Positions 63,561-64,000 of a DNA stretch of 64,000 nucleotides are shown here, piece by piece (positions within the stretch are counted from its first letter, which is position 1; each line of letters opens with the position of its first letter). The stretch spans positions 1-64,000 of the forward strand of contig MU831912.1 of NCBI GenBank assembly GCA_029204225.1, in the 5' to 3' direction. The DNA is from Diphasiastrum complanatum (taxonomy: Eukaryota > Streptophyta > Lycopodiopsida > Lycopodiales > Lycopodiaceae). The notes under the pieces are model-generated. The model did no database searches. It was given only the letters and a program-made list of their open reading frames with translations, and was not told the DNA's origin. The position numbers were made by a program, and so were the translations under genes.

Positions 63561-64000
63561 TCCCAAAATTCATGAAAGTCGGGAGCAGTTATGGACTCGG
63601 CTCATTACATTCGCCTCGTCCATTTACATTTACTTTACTTTATGCATATGCAAGCCTTGGGCCCTTTTTTATTCATTAGTGACACTTAGACTATATGGTT
63701 GGCCTTTGGCCTTATTATTCATTATTATGCCATTTGAACATATTACTGGAGAGTGGGGGCCTTCTTGGAGGGCGCACTATTTTCCCTCCCAGTTGGGCCC
63801 TAGCCACCAGAAGTTTCCTTTTAGGGCTTCCTCTTGGCTATAAGTAGGGAAACTGTGTCATTTGTTATTCAGCTGATGATATTGATCTCTCTCTTTAGCC
63901 TCCTTAATCTCTCTCTTTCCTGCTTTCTAAGGTTAAGTCTTGCTTATGTCCTGCTTTCATAGTTGAAGTCTTGCTTATGTGATGCTTTCATAGCTTAGCT
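63561..64000 (+). mobile_element. Truncated element-C-type retrotransposon end with LTR, running off the window
   Basis: 26 bp of internal sequence (CCCAAAATTCATGAAAGTCG) precede the LTR start at 63587; the same stretch precedes the LTR of element C at 23606. The LTR follows that copy with few differences up to the window edge. It lacks any other interior, so it is 5'-truncated. Confidence 0.85.

Overview
The window is a TE-saturated stretch of a large plant nuclear genome. Only two host genes are recognisable, both on the + strand. The first is the C-terminal half of a mitochondrial-type Lon protease, seen as nine exons between 5530 and 34795. The second is a piece of IFT140, an intraflagellar-transport subunit, at about 62485-63020. 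Angiosperms lack IFT, so the plant probably makes flagellated sperm (fern, lycophyte, bryophyte, cycad, Ginkgo or charophyte). Long TE-filled introns favour a large-genome lineage such as a fern, but this is inference.

Layout: 1-5529 is a Lon intron holding an inverted element B (leader, PBS, LTR); its LTR is split by a chromodomain Ty3/gypsy element A with a 5-bp target duplication. Lon exons 1-4 lie at 5530-6578. The next intron (14.6 kb) holds a GT tract, a Ty3 gag element F, LINE pieces, a minus-strand Ty3 integrase, a shrunken element D, a Ty1/copia remnant and a hAT transposon with 8-bp target duplications. Lon exons 5-7 lie at 21135-21832. The next intron (12.1 kb) holds a gag-only element C, the 3' half of a second hAT transposon, a gag-protease element B lacking reverse transcriptase, and LINE 3' ends. 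Lon exons 8-9 end the gene at 34795.

From 34.8 to 61.6 kb no host gene is recognised. This part holds Ty1/copia remnants and LTRs, a chimeric minus-strand Ty1/copia block, a minus-strand Ty3 gag-protease element cut by a bounded Ty1/copia element (target duplication ACCAC), a decayed Ty3 pol, and an unrecognised 1.25-kb reading frame with stops. The IFT140 exons follow, and the window ends in another LTR of the A/C type lying in an IFT140 intron.

The most unusual signals are: a group of retrotransposon families whose LTRs run AGTTA...TAACT instead of TG...CA, supported by two independent target-site duplications; gag-protease elements of that group with no pol; a hAT transposon whose reading frame runs into a captured retrotransposon protease segment; and TE stop codons that paralogue comparison shows to be C-to-T changes of glutamine codons.
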